From Microthrixaceae bacterium (lineage in GTDB: Bacteria; Actinomycetota; Acidimicrobiia; Acidimicrobiales; Microtrichaceae), in contig JAIBBP010000242.1 of the NCBI GenBank assembly GCA_019694615.1, forward strand, positions 1-64,000: a DNA stretch of 64,000 nt, given 5' to 3'. Below are positions 49,940 to 60,775 of this stretch, in pieces (positions within the stretch are counted from its first letter, which is position 1; the number at the start of each line of letters is the position of its first letter). The position numbers and the translations under genes were made by a program. The notes under the pieces were generated by a model that was given only the letters and a program-made list of their open reading frames with translations, searched no databases and was not told the DNA's origin.

Positions 49940-51190
49940 TCAGAGCCCTTGTACCAGCACAGCGGTTGTTGAGGACCCGCCGGCGCCGTTGCCGAGTTGG
50001 CCGGTGTTGTCCGAGCCCCAGCAGTACACCTGATCGGGAAGGTAGGCCCCGGGGTCGTAGACGGCACAGGCGTGGTTGCGCCCGGCGCTCACCGAGCCGG
50101 TCGTTTGGTTCATCGTCGGGATACCTCGGACCGCGACGGGGGTGGTCCGGCTGGTCGTGGTCCCGTCTCCGACCTGGCCGGAGATGTTGGAGCCCCAGCA
50201 GCGGTACTGCCGGGCGACCCGCTCGAAACCGCACGAAACGTTGGAGTAGCCGGACGTTGCCATCGAGAAGACGCCGGGAGGCGAAACGGGTGTTGTTCGA
50301 GTGAGGTTGGTGCCGTCTCCGAGACCGCCATTGCCGTTGCTCCCGACGCAACGGACTTGGCCGGTTGTCGACTCGGCGTGGCATCGATGGGTCGACCCTT
50401 CGACCACGGTCGGATCGGTGCCGGCCGACAGCGTGGGCACTGTCTTGAACGAGGTCGACCCTGCGAGGGAGCCGTTACCGAACATGCCCAGATTGGAGCC
50501 CGAGCACGCGGTGAGCCCGCTGGCGGTCTGGCCACACGTAGAAGTGTTGAACGCTCCCAGTGCGACGAAGTCGCGGTCGCCGAGTCCAACCACGACCGGA
50601 GCGGTGCGGTCCTGGGTGTCGTTGGTGCCGAGCTGGCCGGACTCGTTCGCACCCCAGCACCGCAGCGTCGAGCCCGACGCCGCGCACGCGTGGTTGTTGC
50701 CGACCGCCAGCAGGGAGACCCCCGACAACGCCAGCTTCACAGGCGTGGTGCGATCCGTGGTGGTGCCGTCCCCCAGCTGGCCCCGATTGTTGCGGCCCCA
50801 GCAGAACACCTCGCGGTTCCAGGTGAGCGCGCACGTGCTGTGGGATCCGGACGCGAGCTGCCTGACGCCCGAGAGGCCACGGACAACGACGGCGGCGGTC
50901 TGCTTCGCGGTGCCGCCGTTGCCGAGGCGACCGTGGGACCCAGCGCCCCAACAGGCGACGATGCCGTCAGCCCGAAGGGCACAGGTGTGGTCCCAGCCGC
51001 TCTCGACGCTGCGGATGGCGTACTGCGGGCCGAGAGTGGTGGGCGGGTTCGGGGGTGCGGTGGTGGTGGTGGTCGTCGCCTGAGCGAGTGTCGCTCCTGC
51101 GGTCGAGCCGAGCGTTGACACGGCCGCCGTCGCAATCGATGCGATGGCGATCACTGCGGCAGTTCGGTTGCGAAGCTGGGTGATGTTCAC
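49940..51190 (-). CDS. secreted RCC1-repeat (seven-bladed propeller) protein
   Basis: A 416-residue exported protein. The signal peptide is about 1-37 (hydrophobic AAVIAIASIATAAVSTLGS ending near AQA). A short Thr/Pro linker precedes seven RCC1-type repeats of about 50 residues with GQLGDGTTT-like turns. Each repeat has a Cys pair of the type HTCALRADGIVACWG, so every blade may carry its own disulfide. GTG 51190 has AGGAGG 7 bp upstream. Function is unknown; such propellers usually mediate protein contacts outside the cell. It converges on the WXG100 gene. Confidence 0.85.
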   Translation of the reverse strand: MNITQLRNRTAAVIAIASIATAAVSTLGSTAGATLAQATTTTTTAPPNPPTTLGPQYAIRSVESGWDHTCALRADGIVACWGAGSHGRLGNGGTAKQTAAVVVRGLSGVRQLASGSHSTCALTWNREVFCWGRNNRGQLGDGTTTDRTTPVKLALSGVSLLAVGNNHACAASGSTLRCWGANESGQLGTNDTQDRTAPVVVGLGDRDFVALGAFNTSTCGQTASGLTACSGSNLGMFGNGSLAGSTSFKTVPTLSAGTDPTVVEGSTHRCHAESTTGQVRCVGSNGNGGLGDGTNLTRTTPVSPPGVFSMATSGYSNVSCGFERVARQYRCWGSNISGQVGDGTTTSRTTPVAVRGIPTMNQTTGSVSAGRNHACAVYDPGAYLPDQVYCWGSDNTGQLGNGAGGSSTTAVLVQGL

Positions 51191-51294
51191 GGTGAGACCT
51201 CCTGGTAGGTGGTCTGATCGTCCCCTCCCGCAACGACCGCGACCGTAGCGAGCGGCGCAGTCCCGTGGTGACGGTGGTCACTCCAACAGCATGA

Positions 51295-51318
51295 AAGCCC
51301 GACCTGGCGGTCGGGCTT
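51295..51318 (-). terminator. terminator of tRNA-Ala
   Basis: AAGCCCGACC, four-base loop, GGTCGGGCTT. On the minus strand it is followed by TCATG after the TT, and it lies 34 bp past the tRNA 3' end. A smaller CCCGG/CCGGG stem lies between the two. Confidence 0.7.
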
Positions 51319-51351
51319 CCGTCATCCCCCGGGAGTTCCGGGTTTTCGATG

Positions 51352-51424
51352 TGGAGCTGATCGGGATCGAACCGACTACCTCTTCCATGCCATGGAAGCG
51401 CTCTCCCAATTGAGCTACAGCCCC
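51352..51424 (-). tRNA. tRNA-Ala (anticodon GGC)
   Basis: Minus strand. Acceptor GGGGCTG pairs with CAGCTCC with one G-T pair. The anticodon stem CTTCC/GGAAG encloses ATGGCAT, giving GGC. The T arm has GTCGGTTCGATCCCGAT. CCA is not encoded, unlike in the two other tRNA genes of the window. Confidence 0.95.
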
Positions 51425-51508
51425 GCGGGACGCGGCCACGATAGCAGCAGCTCGACCGATCCGCGAACCGCCTGGGCTCCTCGTTCGAGGCCGGTGACGC
51501 ACCCTCAC

Positions 51509-51514
51509 TACGCT
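51509..51514 (+). promoter_or_regulatory. -10 box of leuS (leaderless type)
   Basis: TACGCT, 6 bp, then ATG 51521. There is no room for a T-box leader. Confidence 0.6.
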
Positions 51515-51520
51515 GGCGCG

Positions 51521-54043
<2,523 letters not shown>

Positions 54044-54084
54044 TGCGGGTCCGGTCGACGGCGCGCGAGAATCGGAAAGTGTTG

Positions 54085-55743
54085 ATGTCAGAACGGTTGA
54101 CTCTTCCTGAACGCATTGAGCACGCGGCCACCCTCGGTGGAACCGTGACGTTCATCGACGGGGACTCCCACGAGACCATCACCTGGGCCGAGCTCCATCA
54201 CGACGCCAGGGTGTTCGCCGCCGGCCTCCAGGCGCGAGGGGTCGGTGAGGGCGATCACGTCGCCATCATGGGCCCCACGACGCGGGATCTGGTGACCACG
54301 ATCCAAGCGGTGTGGCTCGCCGGTGGCGTGCTTGTGATGTTGCCCCTCCCAATGCGCATGGGGTCATTGGAGCAGTTCATCGAGCAAACCCGAGATCGCA
54401 TTCGATTCGCCAAGGTCGGCACGGTGGTACTCGACCCACAGTTGGCCGAGTTCATCGAGCACCAGCCGGGTGACCCCACGTTCCTCAGCTACGCCGACCT
54501 GTCGTCCGAGTCGACCGGGCAGGTGGCGGATGACTGGAAACGTCCCACCCCCGACCCCGACGCGTTGGCGGTCCTTCAGTTCACCAGCGGTTCCACCAGC
54601 GAGCCGAAAGGCGTGATGCTCGCCCATCGGCAGCTCTGCGCCAACATCGACGGTTGTTACTCGGCGGCGCAGATGACCCTCGACGACACCGTCGTCTCCT
54701 GGTTGCCGCTCTACCACGACATGGGTCTGATCGGGCTGTTGACCATCCCGATGACGAGCGGTGCCGGACTCGTGCAGGGTGCACCGCAGGACTTCCTGTC
54801 GAAGCCGGCTCGATGGATGCAATGGGTCTCCGAACTCGACGGCACCATCACCGCGGGTCCGAACTTCAGCTTCGCCCTTGCCCGCCGCGCTCTCAATCGG
54901 GCCGAAGGCCTCGACCTGTCGCGACTGCGGATCTGCCTCAACGGCGCAGAGCCCATCGACTGTGAGGGCTTCCGGGAGTTCCTGGACGCCGGTGCCCGGT
55001 TCGGCATGGATCCCAACGCGGCGTTTCCGGCCTTCGGGATGGCGGAGGTGTGCATTGCAGGAACCTTTCCGGTCCCGGGTTCCGGCCTTCAGACCGACGT
55101 GGTCGACGGCCATGCTCTTGAACACGACCATGTCGCGACTCCGGTTGCGCCGGGCACCGATGGCGCCCGCGAGCTTGCCAAGCTGGGATTCGCGATTCCA
55201 GGCCTCGAGTTCCGGGTCGTCGCCCCCGATTCCGGTGAGGTGCTCGGCGACCGACAGGTCGGCGAGCTGCAGATTCGTGGAACTTCGCTCACGCTCGGCT
55301 ACTACGAGCGCCCCGACGCCACCGACGCTCTGTTCGACGGCGACTGGCTCCACACCGGTGACCTCGCGTACCAGGTCGACGGACAGATCGTGATGTGCGG
55401 GCGGATCAAGGACGTCATCATCATCGGCGGTCGCAACATCTACCCCCAGGACATCGAGCAGGTCGTCGGCCGGATCGATCAGGTACGCACCGGCAATGTG
55501 ATCGCCTTCGGTGAGGAGGGCGCGCACGCCAAACAGCACATCGTCGTGGTCGCTGAGACCCGCACCGAGGACCCGGTTGCGCTCAGGAAGGCGATCGGTC
55601 GCAGCGTTACCGAGGACATCGGGGTGCCGCCCCGCGAGGTGGTGCTGGTCGCTCCGGGCACGGTGCCGAAGACATCGTCGGGCAAGCTGCAGCGCTCGGC
55701 GTGCCGTCAGATGCTGCGCTCCGGCGAGCTCGTCGGGCTCTGA
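54085..55743 (+). CDS. fatty-acyl-AMP ligase-like adenylate-forming enzyme
   Basis: A 552-residue ANL-superfamily enzyme that activates a carboxylic acid, probably a fatty acid, as acyl-AMP. Motifs are FTSGSTSEPKGVML (P-loop), AFGMAEVC, HTGDLAYQVDGQIVMCGRIKDVIIIGGRN in spaced form, and a C-terminal SSGKLQRSACR with the catalytic Lys. The FAAL-type motif DMGLIGLL and the general order fit FAAL or related acyl-CoA ligases; the diagnostic FAAL insertion was not verified. ATG 54085 is preferred (GAGAAT 12 bp upstream), but ATG 54043, overlapping leuS, is possible. The transporter genes follow, suggesting that imported or exported acids are its substrate. Confidence 0.8.
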   Translation: MSERLTLPERIEHAATLGGTVTFIDGDSHETITWAELHHDARVFAAGLQARGVGEGDHVAIMGPTTRDLVTTIQAVWLAGGVLVMLPLPMRMGSLEQFIEQTRDRIRFAKVGTVVLDPQLAEFIEHQPGDPTFLSYADLSSESTGQVADDWKRPTPDPDALAVLQFTSGSTSEPKGVMLAHRQLCANIDGCYSAAQMTLDDTVVSWLPLYHDMGLIGLLTIPMTSGAGLVQGAPQDFLSKPARWMQWVSELDGTITAGPNFSFALARRALNRAEGLDLSRLRICLNGAEPIDCEGFREFLDAGARFGMDPNAAFPAFGMAEVCIAGTFPVPGSGLQTDVVDGHALEHDHVATPVAPGTDGARELAKLGFAIPGLEFRVVAPDSGEVLGDRQVGELQIRGTSLTLGYYERPDATDALFDGDWLHTGDLAYQVDGQIVMCGRIKDVIIIGGRNIYPQDIEQVVGRIDQVRTGNVIAFGEEGAHAKQHIVVVAETRTEDPVALRKAIGRSVTEDIGVPPREVVLVAPGTVPKTSSGKLQRSACRQMLRSGELVGL

Positions 55744-55757
55744 CCGACGCTCGTCAC

Positions 55758-57743
55758 GTGATCGAGCTGCGGTCGGGTGCTTACGCCGCGGCTCCCGCTG
55801 CGGGCATCGTGCTGGTGCAGCAGGTGTTCTGGCCGGTGTCGGCCGGAACGTTCGTTTCCGGACTGATCCTCGGCGGCCTCGGCGCGTTGATCGCCCTGGG
55901 GATGGCGCTCGTCTATCGGGCGAACAATGTCGTGTCGTTCGCCCAGGCTGATCTCGGCACCTTGCCGGCCACCGCGGCGATCGTGGTGATGGAGGTGTGG
56001 GGTTTCACCTACTGGATGTCGCTCGTCGGTGGTGTCGTGGCGGCGGCGATCGTCGGAGCAGTCGTCGAGTTGGCATTCATACGACGGTTCTTCACGTCGT
56101 CGCGCATGATCGTGACGGTCGCCACGATCGGGGTCGGTCAGCTCCTGAGCTTCGGAGCGTTGACCTTCCCGAACATCTGGGATCTCACGCCGACGATCCG
56201 GACGTTCGACGCTCCCTTCGAGCTCCGCCTGTCGATCGGTGCGGTTGTGTTCGACGCGAACGATCTGCTGGCAGCGATCGTGGCGCCGGTGATCCTCGTC
56301 GCTCTCACCTGGTTCCTGAGTTCGACCGATACCGGCGTCGCCATCCGCGCAGCCGCATCAGCGCCGGACCGGGCGTCGATGCTCGGCATCCCCGTCAAAC
56401 GGTTGCAAACGGAGGTTTGGGTCATCGCCGCGGTGATGTCGTTCCTCGGTGTGTTTCTCCAAGCCGGGGTCACCGGACTTCCGCCCGGTGGGTCGTTCAC
56501 ATGGTCCGTGCTGCTTCGCACACTGGCGGCGCTGGTCCTGGGAAGAATGACCAACCTCGGCGCTGTCGCAGCATCGTCGGTCGCTCTCGGGGTTCTGGAG
56601 AACGCAATGCAACGAGGCGGCGACGGCGCTCTCGTCGGGCCGGTGCTGCTCACCGTGATTCTGGTCGGACTCCTCGCTCGACGGCGCGGCGCAACGAGGC
56701 TCGCAGCGCACGAGCACGGGTCGTGGGCGCTCGCCGGCGAGTTCCACGCTCTCCCCCTCGATCTCGCAAGACTCGGTCGGGTTCGGGCGTTTCGTGTCGC
56801 TGTCGGCTCCGCCGTTACCCTGCTGGTGGTGGTCGCGCCGCAGGCGATGGGTACGGCCGGCGTGCTCAAGGCGGGCGCGATGTTGGTGTTCGCCACGATC
56901 GGGCTGTCGATGGTCGTGCTGTCGGGCTGGGCGGGCCAGGTGTCGGTCGGTCAGATGGCGTTCGTCGGAACCGGTGGTGCCGTCGGCGCCTGGTCGATCG
57001 CAGAGCGCGGGGACGACCCGGTGATCGCCATGGTGCTCGCTGGTACCGCCGGCGCTGCGCTCGCCGTGATCGTGGGCATCCCCGCGTTGCGACTGCGTGG
57101 CTTGCACCTCGCCGTCGTGACGTTGGCGCTCGCCGTCGCGGCGTCATCGGCCCTCTTCTCCAACGCCATCTGGCGCTGGATTCCGACGGGGACCTTCGAG
57201 CGCCCGAAGCTTCTCGGCCGCGTCGACATCGACTCGCCTGAGCGGCTCTACTGGCTCGCGTTCGTCGTGCTGGTTCTGGCTGTCGTCGCCGTGACCGGGC
57301 TTCGCCGGAGCCGGTTCGGACGCGTGCTCGTCGCCCAGCGGGACAACGAGGTGGCAGCGAGCTCCTTCGGCGTCCGCGTTGTGGCTGCCAAACTCGCAGC
57401 GTTTGCACTCTCGGGCTTCATCGCAGCGGTCGCCGGTGCCGTGTTCGTACTGCATCAGGCGGCGTTCCGCGACGAGAACTACGACGTCGGCGCGGGACTC
57501 GCGGTGTTCGTGGCCGCCGTGATCGGCGGTCTCGGGAGCCCACTCGGCGGAATCCTGGGGGCGGTGTATCTCCGTGGGGCGCAATGGCTGCTGCCCGGCA
57601 ACTGGCAGATCATGGCGTCGGCCGCCGGCGTCCTGATTGTGCTGCTCATGGTTCCCGATGGGTTGGCAGGGCTGTGGTTTCGAAGCCGAGACCAGCTGAT
57701 CCGGGCAATGACGCGCTCAGCGGTAGCGAAAGCCTCCGAATGA
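55758..57743 (+). CDS. LivH-LivM fused ABC permease
   Basis: A 661-residue membrane protein joining two permease halves. LivH-like covers about 20-300 (GLILGGLGALIALGMALVYRANNVVSFAQ in spaced form, then LGIPVKRLQTEVWVIAAVMSFLGV). LivM-like covers about 340-645 (LSGWAGQVSVGQMAFVGTGGAVGA, then FGVRVVAAKLAAFALSGFIAAVAGA and AVIGGLGSPLGGILGAVYL). Family members import branched-chain amino acids, amides, short fatty acids or similar. GTG 55758 is the likely start, 14 bp after the ligase stop. The stop overlaps the next gene (ATGA). Both halves in one chain ensures 1:1 stoichiometry. Confidence 0.88.
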   Translation: MIELRSGAYAAAPAAGIVLVQQVFWPVSAGTFVSGLILGGLGALIALGMALVYRANNVVSFAQADLGTLPATAAIVVMEVWGFTYWMSLVGGVVAAAIVGAVVELAFIRRFFTSSRMIVTVATIGVGQLLSFGALTFPNIWDLTPTIRTFDAPFELRLSIGAVVFDANDLLAAIVAPVILVALTWFLSSTDTGVAIRAAASAPDRASMLGIPVKRLQTEVWVIAAVMSFLGVFLQAGVTGLPPGGSFTWSVLLRTLAALVLGRMTNLGAVAASSVALGVLENAMQRGGDGALVGPVLLTVILVGLLARRRGATRLAAHEHGSWALAGEFHALPLDLARLGRVRAFRVAVGSAVTLLVVVAPQAMGTAGVLKAGAMLVFATIGLSMVVLSGWAGQVSVGQMAFVGTGGAVGAWSIAERGDDPVIAMVLAGTAGAALAVIVGIPALRLRGLHLAVVTLALAVAASSALFSNAIWRWIPTGTFERPKLLGRVDIDSPERLYWLAFVVLVLAVVAVTGLRRSRFGRVLVAQRDNEVAASSFGVRVVAAKLAAFALSGFIAAVAGAVFVLHQAAFRDENYDVGAGLAVFVAAVIGGLGSPLGGILGAVYLRGAQWLLPGNWQIMASAAGVLIVLLMVPDGLAGLWFRSRDQLIRAMTRSAVAKASE

Positions 57744-60700
57744 GGGCGCCGAACCGAGTGGCATCGCTCAAGCCATACGTCGAGGGGATGTTCAGCCCCA
57801 AACGCTGGGCCGCAAATGCGCGCCACCCGGTCGAGGCCTTGAGATCAGTGGCCGGCGATGGCCCGGTGTTCGCTCTCCTGGTTCTGTTCGGACTCAACGC
57901 CGTCGATGAGCTCGACCGTTCCGGGTTCGGCATCCTCCTGCCGACGATCCGCGATCACTTCGGAATGACCGACACCGAGATCCTGTCGCTCGTGGCGCTC
58001 ACCGCGCTCGGAGCGCTTCTGCTGCAGCTGCCCATCGCCTGGTGGGCCGATCGCGGTTCGCGCGTCCGGCTCGCGGTGTTCGGTGGTGTCGCGTGGGGAG
58101 CTTTCTCGTTTCTGACCGGCACGTCGACGTCGGTCTGGATGCTGGTGCTGGTCCGCGCCGGCGCCGGGGTCGGCCGGGCCGTCGTGGACCCGACCCACGG
58201 CTCGCTGCTGTCGGACCTGTACAGCGTCGACCGCAGGCCGGCGGTGTTCTCGTTCCACCGTTCCGCAAACGCGGTCGGCCAGTTCGTTGGTCCATTGCTG
58301 GCAGGGGCCTTGTCGCACTGGTTCGGTTGGCGGGTGCCGTTCCTCGTGTTCGCGATTCCGACGGTCGTACTCGTCGTCCTCGCCACGCGCCTGCGCGAAC
58401 CGCTCCGGGGAGCGCAGGAGCGCCGCGCCATGGGCGCATCCGCGGAGGTCGTCGACACCGAGGAGCCGAACGCCTCGTTCGGTGAGGCGTGGCGCATGGT
58501 CTGGAAGATCGAATCGCTGCGGCGGATCTGGTACGCAATTCCCTTCCTCGCAGTGTCGATCATCGGCTTCGTGTCGCTCGCCGGGCTGCTGTACGACCGG
58601 GTGTACGGCTACAACGACCTCGAACGGGGTGTTCTCGCCGCGCTCGTCGAACCGTTCCAACTGCTCGGCCTCGCCATCGGTGGCCGCGTGGGCGTGCGGC
58701 TCATGGCGAAGGACCCCGCTCTCGTGTTCGGGTTCTTTCGCTACGTTGCGTTCGCGTCGGGGCTGTGGGCGGCGGCTTTCGCATGGTCGCCGAACATCGT
58801 CGTTACGGTCGTCGCGAACCTCCTGCTGTCCTCGACGCTGGCGATCCTGCTTCCCGGGATCCTCGCCGCGCTGTCCTTGGCCATTCCCGCGCGGGCCCGA
58901 TCCGTCGGGTTCTCTGTAGCCAGCTACTGGGCGATTCCGGGTCTGGTCTTCGTGCCGGCGATCGGATGGTTGTCGGACAACCTGGGCATCCGCTGGGGGA
59001 TGCTCACCATGACGCCTCTGCTGGTCGTCGGCGGGCTGATCATCTCGACGGTTTCGGGAACGATCAAACGCGACATCGACGACGTGTGGGCGGCGTCGTC
59101 GACCCGCAGCAAGGCGTTGTTCCTCCGGCGGAAGGGCGACGCCAAGCTGCTAATCGTGAAGGACCTCAACGTGTCCTACGGCAGCCTTCAGGTGCTCTTC
59201 GACGTGAGCCTGGAGGTCGGCGAAGGAGAGGTCGTGGCGCTGCTCGGTACCAACGGAGCCGGCAAGTCGACGTTGCTCAAAGCGATCTCGGGTATCAGCG
59301 AGGCGGAGTTCGGCGCCGTGATCTTCGACGGCCGTGACATCACCCACGCGCCCCCACACGAGATCGCGACCCTGGGTGTCGGGCAGATGCCGGGTGGTCA
59401 CGGGGTGTTCCCGACGTTGACCGTTGCCGAGAACCTGCGCGCCGCCGACTGGATGGGCCGACGCGACCGCGCGAAACGGCAGGCGGCGATCGAGCAGGCC
59501 TACCAGTCATTTCCGATTCTGCGCACACGCTCCGATGAGCCGGCTGCCAATCTGTCCGGCGGCCAACAGCAGCAGCTGGCACTGGCGATGAATCTGATCG
59601 GAGCGCCTCGTTTGCTCATGATCGACGAGCTGTCTCTCGGATTGGCCCCGGTTGTGGTGGAACGCCTCGGCGACATGGTGCGCTCTGTAGCGAAGTCGGG
59701 CACAACCGTGATCCTGGTGGAGCAGTCGGTGAACGTGGCGTTGGCCCTCGCCGACCGGGCACTCTTCATGGAAAAGGGGGAGATCCGCTTCTCCGGACCG
59801 ACCTCGGAGTTGCTCGACCGCCCAGACCTCCTGCGATCTGTGTTCCTCGGAAAGGCGATCCAGGCGGCTCCGGGCCGACGCACCGGTGTATCCCAGGGAA
59901 CCGAGGGTTCGTCTGAGATCCCTGGACCTGCGCTGGCGACCCACGACCTGACCGTCTCCTTCGGTGGTATCCGCGCCGTCGACGAGGTAGGTCTCGATGT
60001 GCGTCCACATGAGATCGTCGGCCTCATCGGCCCGAACGGTGCGGGAAAGACGACGTTGTTCGACCTCATCTGCGGCTACACCGCTGCGGACCATGGTCGG
60101 GTGGTGCTCGATGGTCACGACGTTGCCGGCTTCTCTCCTCACCGCATAGCCAGGATGGGGCTCGGTCGTTCCTTTCAGGATGCGGGCCTGTTCGCGTCGC
60201 TTACCGTCGAGGAGACCATCGCCGTTGCGTTGGAACGGTGGGTAGCGGTCAGGGATCCGATCAGCGCCATGCTCCGACTCCCGGGATCGATCGAGTCCGA
60301 GGATCACGTCTCGCGTCGCGTCGACGAGCTGATCGAGCTCTTCGACCTCGGCCGATTCCGCGACAACTTCATCAACGAGCTGTCGACGGGCTCGCGCCGC
60401 ATCGTCGATCTGGCTTGCGTCGTCGCGCATTCGCCGAATGTGCTGCTGCTGGACGAGCCGTCATCGGGGATCGCTCAGCGCGAGGCTGAAGCACTCGGGC
60501 CGCTCATCGTTCGCCTCCGTGACGAGTTGGGCTGCGCCATTGTCGTGATCGAACACGACATGCCACTCCTGGCCTCGATCTGCGATCGACTCATCGCGCT
60601 CGAGTCCGGCGCGGTGATTGCGAGCGGGCCGGTCACCGACGTGCTCACCGACGAGCGGGTGATCTCTGCCTACCTCGGCACCTCGCCGAACGTGATCGCA

Positions 60701-60775
60701 CGGTCCGGCGCGGTGGCCGGCGGTGATCCGGGTGCCCCCGCACCATCCGAATCCGACCAAGGAGGCGCGCCATGA
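57740..60775 (+). CDS. MFS transporter fused to LivF-like and LivG-like ABC ATPases
   Basis: A single 1011-residue chain. Residues 1-about 455 form an MFS transporter with about 12 helices (ALGALLLQLPIAWWADRGSRVR in spaced form, then FSFHRSANAVGQFVGPLLAG). ABC domain 1 (about 470-705) has Walker A GTNGAGKS (K509), signature LSGGQ (605-609) and D629-E630, and looks like LivF. ABC domain 2 (about 730-985) has GPNGAGKT (K770), an atypical signature LSTGSRR (881-887) and D905-E906, and looks like LivG. No stop or frameshift interrupts the joints, so the fusion is real in this sequence. It is coupled to the fused permease and to the binding protein by 4-bp overlaps. Confidence 0.88.
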   Translation: MRAPNRVASLKPYVEGMFSPKRWAANARHPVEALRSVAGDGPVFALLVLFGLNAVDELDRSGFGILLPTIRDHFGMTDTEILSLVALTALGALLLQLPIAWWADRGSRVRLAVFGGVAWGAFSFLTGTSTSVWMLVLVRAGAGVGRAVVDPTHGSLLSDLYSVDRRPAVFSFHRSANAVGQFVGPLLAGALSHWFGWRVPFLVFAIPTVVLVVLATRLREPLRGAQERRAMGASAEVVDTEEPNASFGEAWRMVWKIESLRRIWYAIPFLAVSIIGFVSLAGLLYDRVYGYNDLERGVLAALVEPFQLLGLAIGGRVGVRLMAKDPALVFGFFRYVAFASGLWAAAFAWSPNIVVTVVANLLLSSTLAILLPGILAALSLAIPARARSVGFSVASYWAIPGLVFVPAIGWLSDNLGIRWGMLTMTPLLVVGGLIISTVSGTIKRDIDDVWAASSTRSKALFLRRKGDAKLLIVKDLNVSYGSLQVLFDVSLEVGEGEVVALLGTNGAGKSTLLKAISGISEAEFGAVIFDGRDITHAPPHEIATLGVGQMPGGHGVFPTLTVAENLRAADWMGRRDRAKRQAAIEQAYQSFPILRTRSDEPAANLSGGQQQQLALAMNLIGAPRLLMIDELSLGLAPVVVERLGDMVRSVAKSGTTVILVEQSVNVALALADRALFMEKGEIRFSGPTSELLDRPDLLRSVFLGKAIQAAPGRRTGVSQGTEGSSEIPGPALATHDLTVSFGGIRAVDEVGLDVRPHEIVGLIGPNGAGKTTLFDLICGYTAADHGRVVLDGHDVAGFSPHRIARMGLGRSFQDAGLFASLTVEETIAVALERWVAVRDPISAMLRLPGSIESEDHVSRRVDELIELFDLGRFRDNFINELSTGSRRIVDLACVVAHSPNVLLLDEPSSGIAQREAEALGPLIVRLRDELGCAIVVIEHDMPLLASICDRLIALESGAVIASGPVTDVLTDERVISAYLGTSPNVIARSGAVAGGDPGAPAPSESDQGGAP

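Noticed and set aside
51191-51520. T-box riboswitch upstream of leuS
   Set aside because: The -10 box is 6 bp before the ATG and the interval holds a minus-strand tRNA gene, so there is no leader RNA.
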